This document shows, in pieces, positions 4,918 to 5,003 of a stretch of DNA of 5,003 bases. The position numbers were made by a program, and so were the translations under genes. The notes beneath the pieces were generated by a model that was not told the DNA's origin, ran no database searches, and was given only the letters and a program-made list of their open reading frames with translations. Each line of letters opens with the position of its first letter. Positions within the stretch are counted from its first letter, which is position 1. The DNA is from an uncultured Erysipelotrichaceae bacterium (GTDB lineage: Bacteria; Bacillota_I; Bacilli_A; RF39; UBA660): NCBI GenBank assembly GCA_902795755.1, contig CADBMO010000050.1, positions 1-5,003 on the forward strand, read 5' to 3'.

Positions 4918-5002
4918 GCGGGTATGGCGAAATTGGCAGACGCGCTAGACTTAGGATCTAGTGGAGTAATCCGTGGGGGTTCAAGTCCCTTTACCCGCAC
5001 CA
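4918..5002 (+). tRNA. tRNA-Leu, anticodon UAG
   Basis: An 85-base class II tRNA with encoded CCA: acceptor GCGGGTA with TACCCGC, anticodon stem CTAGA/TCTAG, loop CTTAGGA with TAG at 4952-4954, a long variable arm (4962-4974, GGA/TCC stem), T arm GGGGG-TTCAAGT-CCCTT with two G-U pairs, A73 and CCA 5000-5002. The long variable arm and A73 fit leucine. It reads CUN codons, which are scarce here beside UUA. The window ends one base after the gene, so the tRNA cluster may continue. Confidence 0.97.
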
Positions 5003-5003
5003 A

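Overview
The window comes from a very AT-rich bacterium (GC around 30% or lower, by eye) and reads like a low-GC member of the Bacillota. Supporting signs are the polA-mutM gene pair, a Pol I whose proofreading domain is degenerate as in Bacillus-type enzymes, strong Shine-Dalgarno (SD) sites such as AGGTGA, and tRNA genes with encoded CCA ends. The CAU tRNA resembles the Mollicutes/Bacillus isoleucine-2 type from memory. All Trp codons are TGG and all five stops are TAA or TAG, so the standard bacterial code fits better than the Mycoplasma code. A gut Bacilli lineage close to the Mollicutes or Erysipelotrichia is possible, but this is inference.

Layout, all on the + strand. Bases 1-175 hold the 3' end of a gene encoding a Met/Asn/Gln-rich tail with a 75-bp repeat. 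A small membrane protein of the DUF5684 type follows at 193-711 and is closed by an intrinsic terminator. DNA polymerase I (777-3356) and formamidopyrimidine-DNA glycosylase (3364-4176) form a tight two-gene operon in which the SD site of mutM overlaps the polA stop codon. Together they suit base-excision repair: MutM removes oxidised purines, and Pol I can fill gaps and remove flaps or primers. The gene coaE, often next in Bacillus, is not there.

A terminator-like inverted repeat at the end of mutM contains the -35 box of a textbook-perfect promoter (TTGACA, 17 bp, TGG-TATAAT). This promoter drives an unrecognised 141-residue protein (4271-4696). Its transcript would begin with a 10-bp hairpin, and its terminator starts inside its last codons.

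The last part (4697-5002) is a T-rich spacer, a possible promoter, a leader of about 63 nt and two tRNA genes. One has anticodon CAU, probably lysidine-modified tRNA-Ile2. The other is tRNA-Leu(UAG). The leader carries two copies of GGTGGTTATGAG. One copy sits in a predicted hairpin loop and belongs to a 12-nt segment perfectly complementary to the anticodon arm of the adjacent CAU tRNA. This is the most unusual signal in the window. Any regulatory meaning for it is hypothesis.
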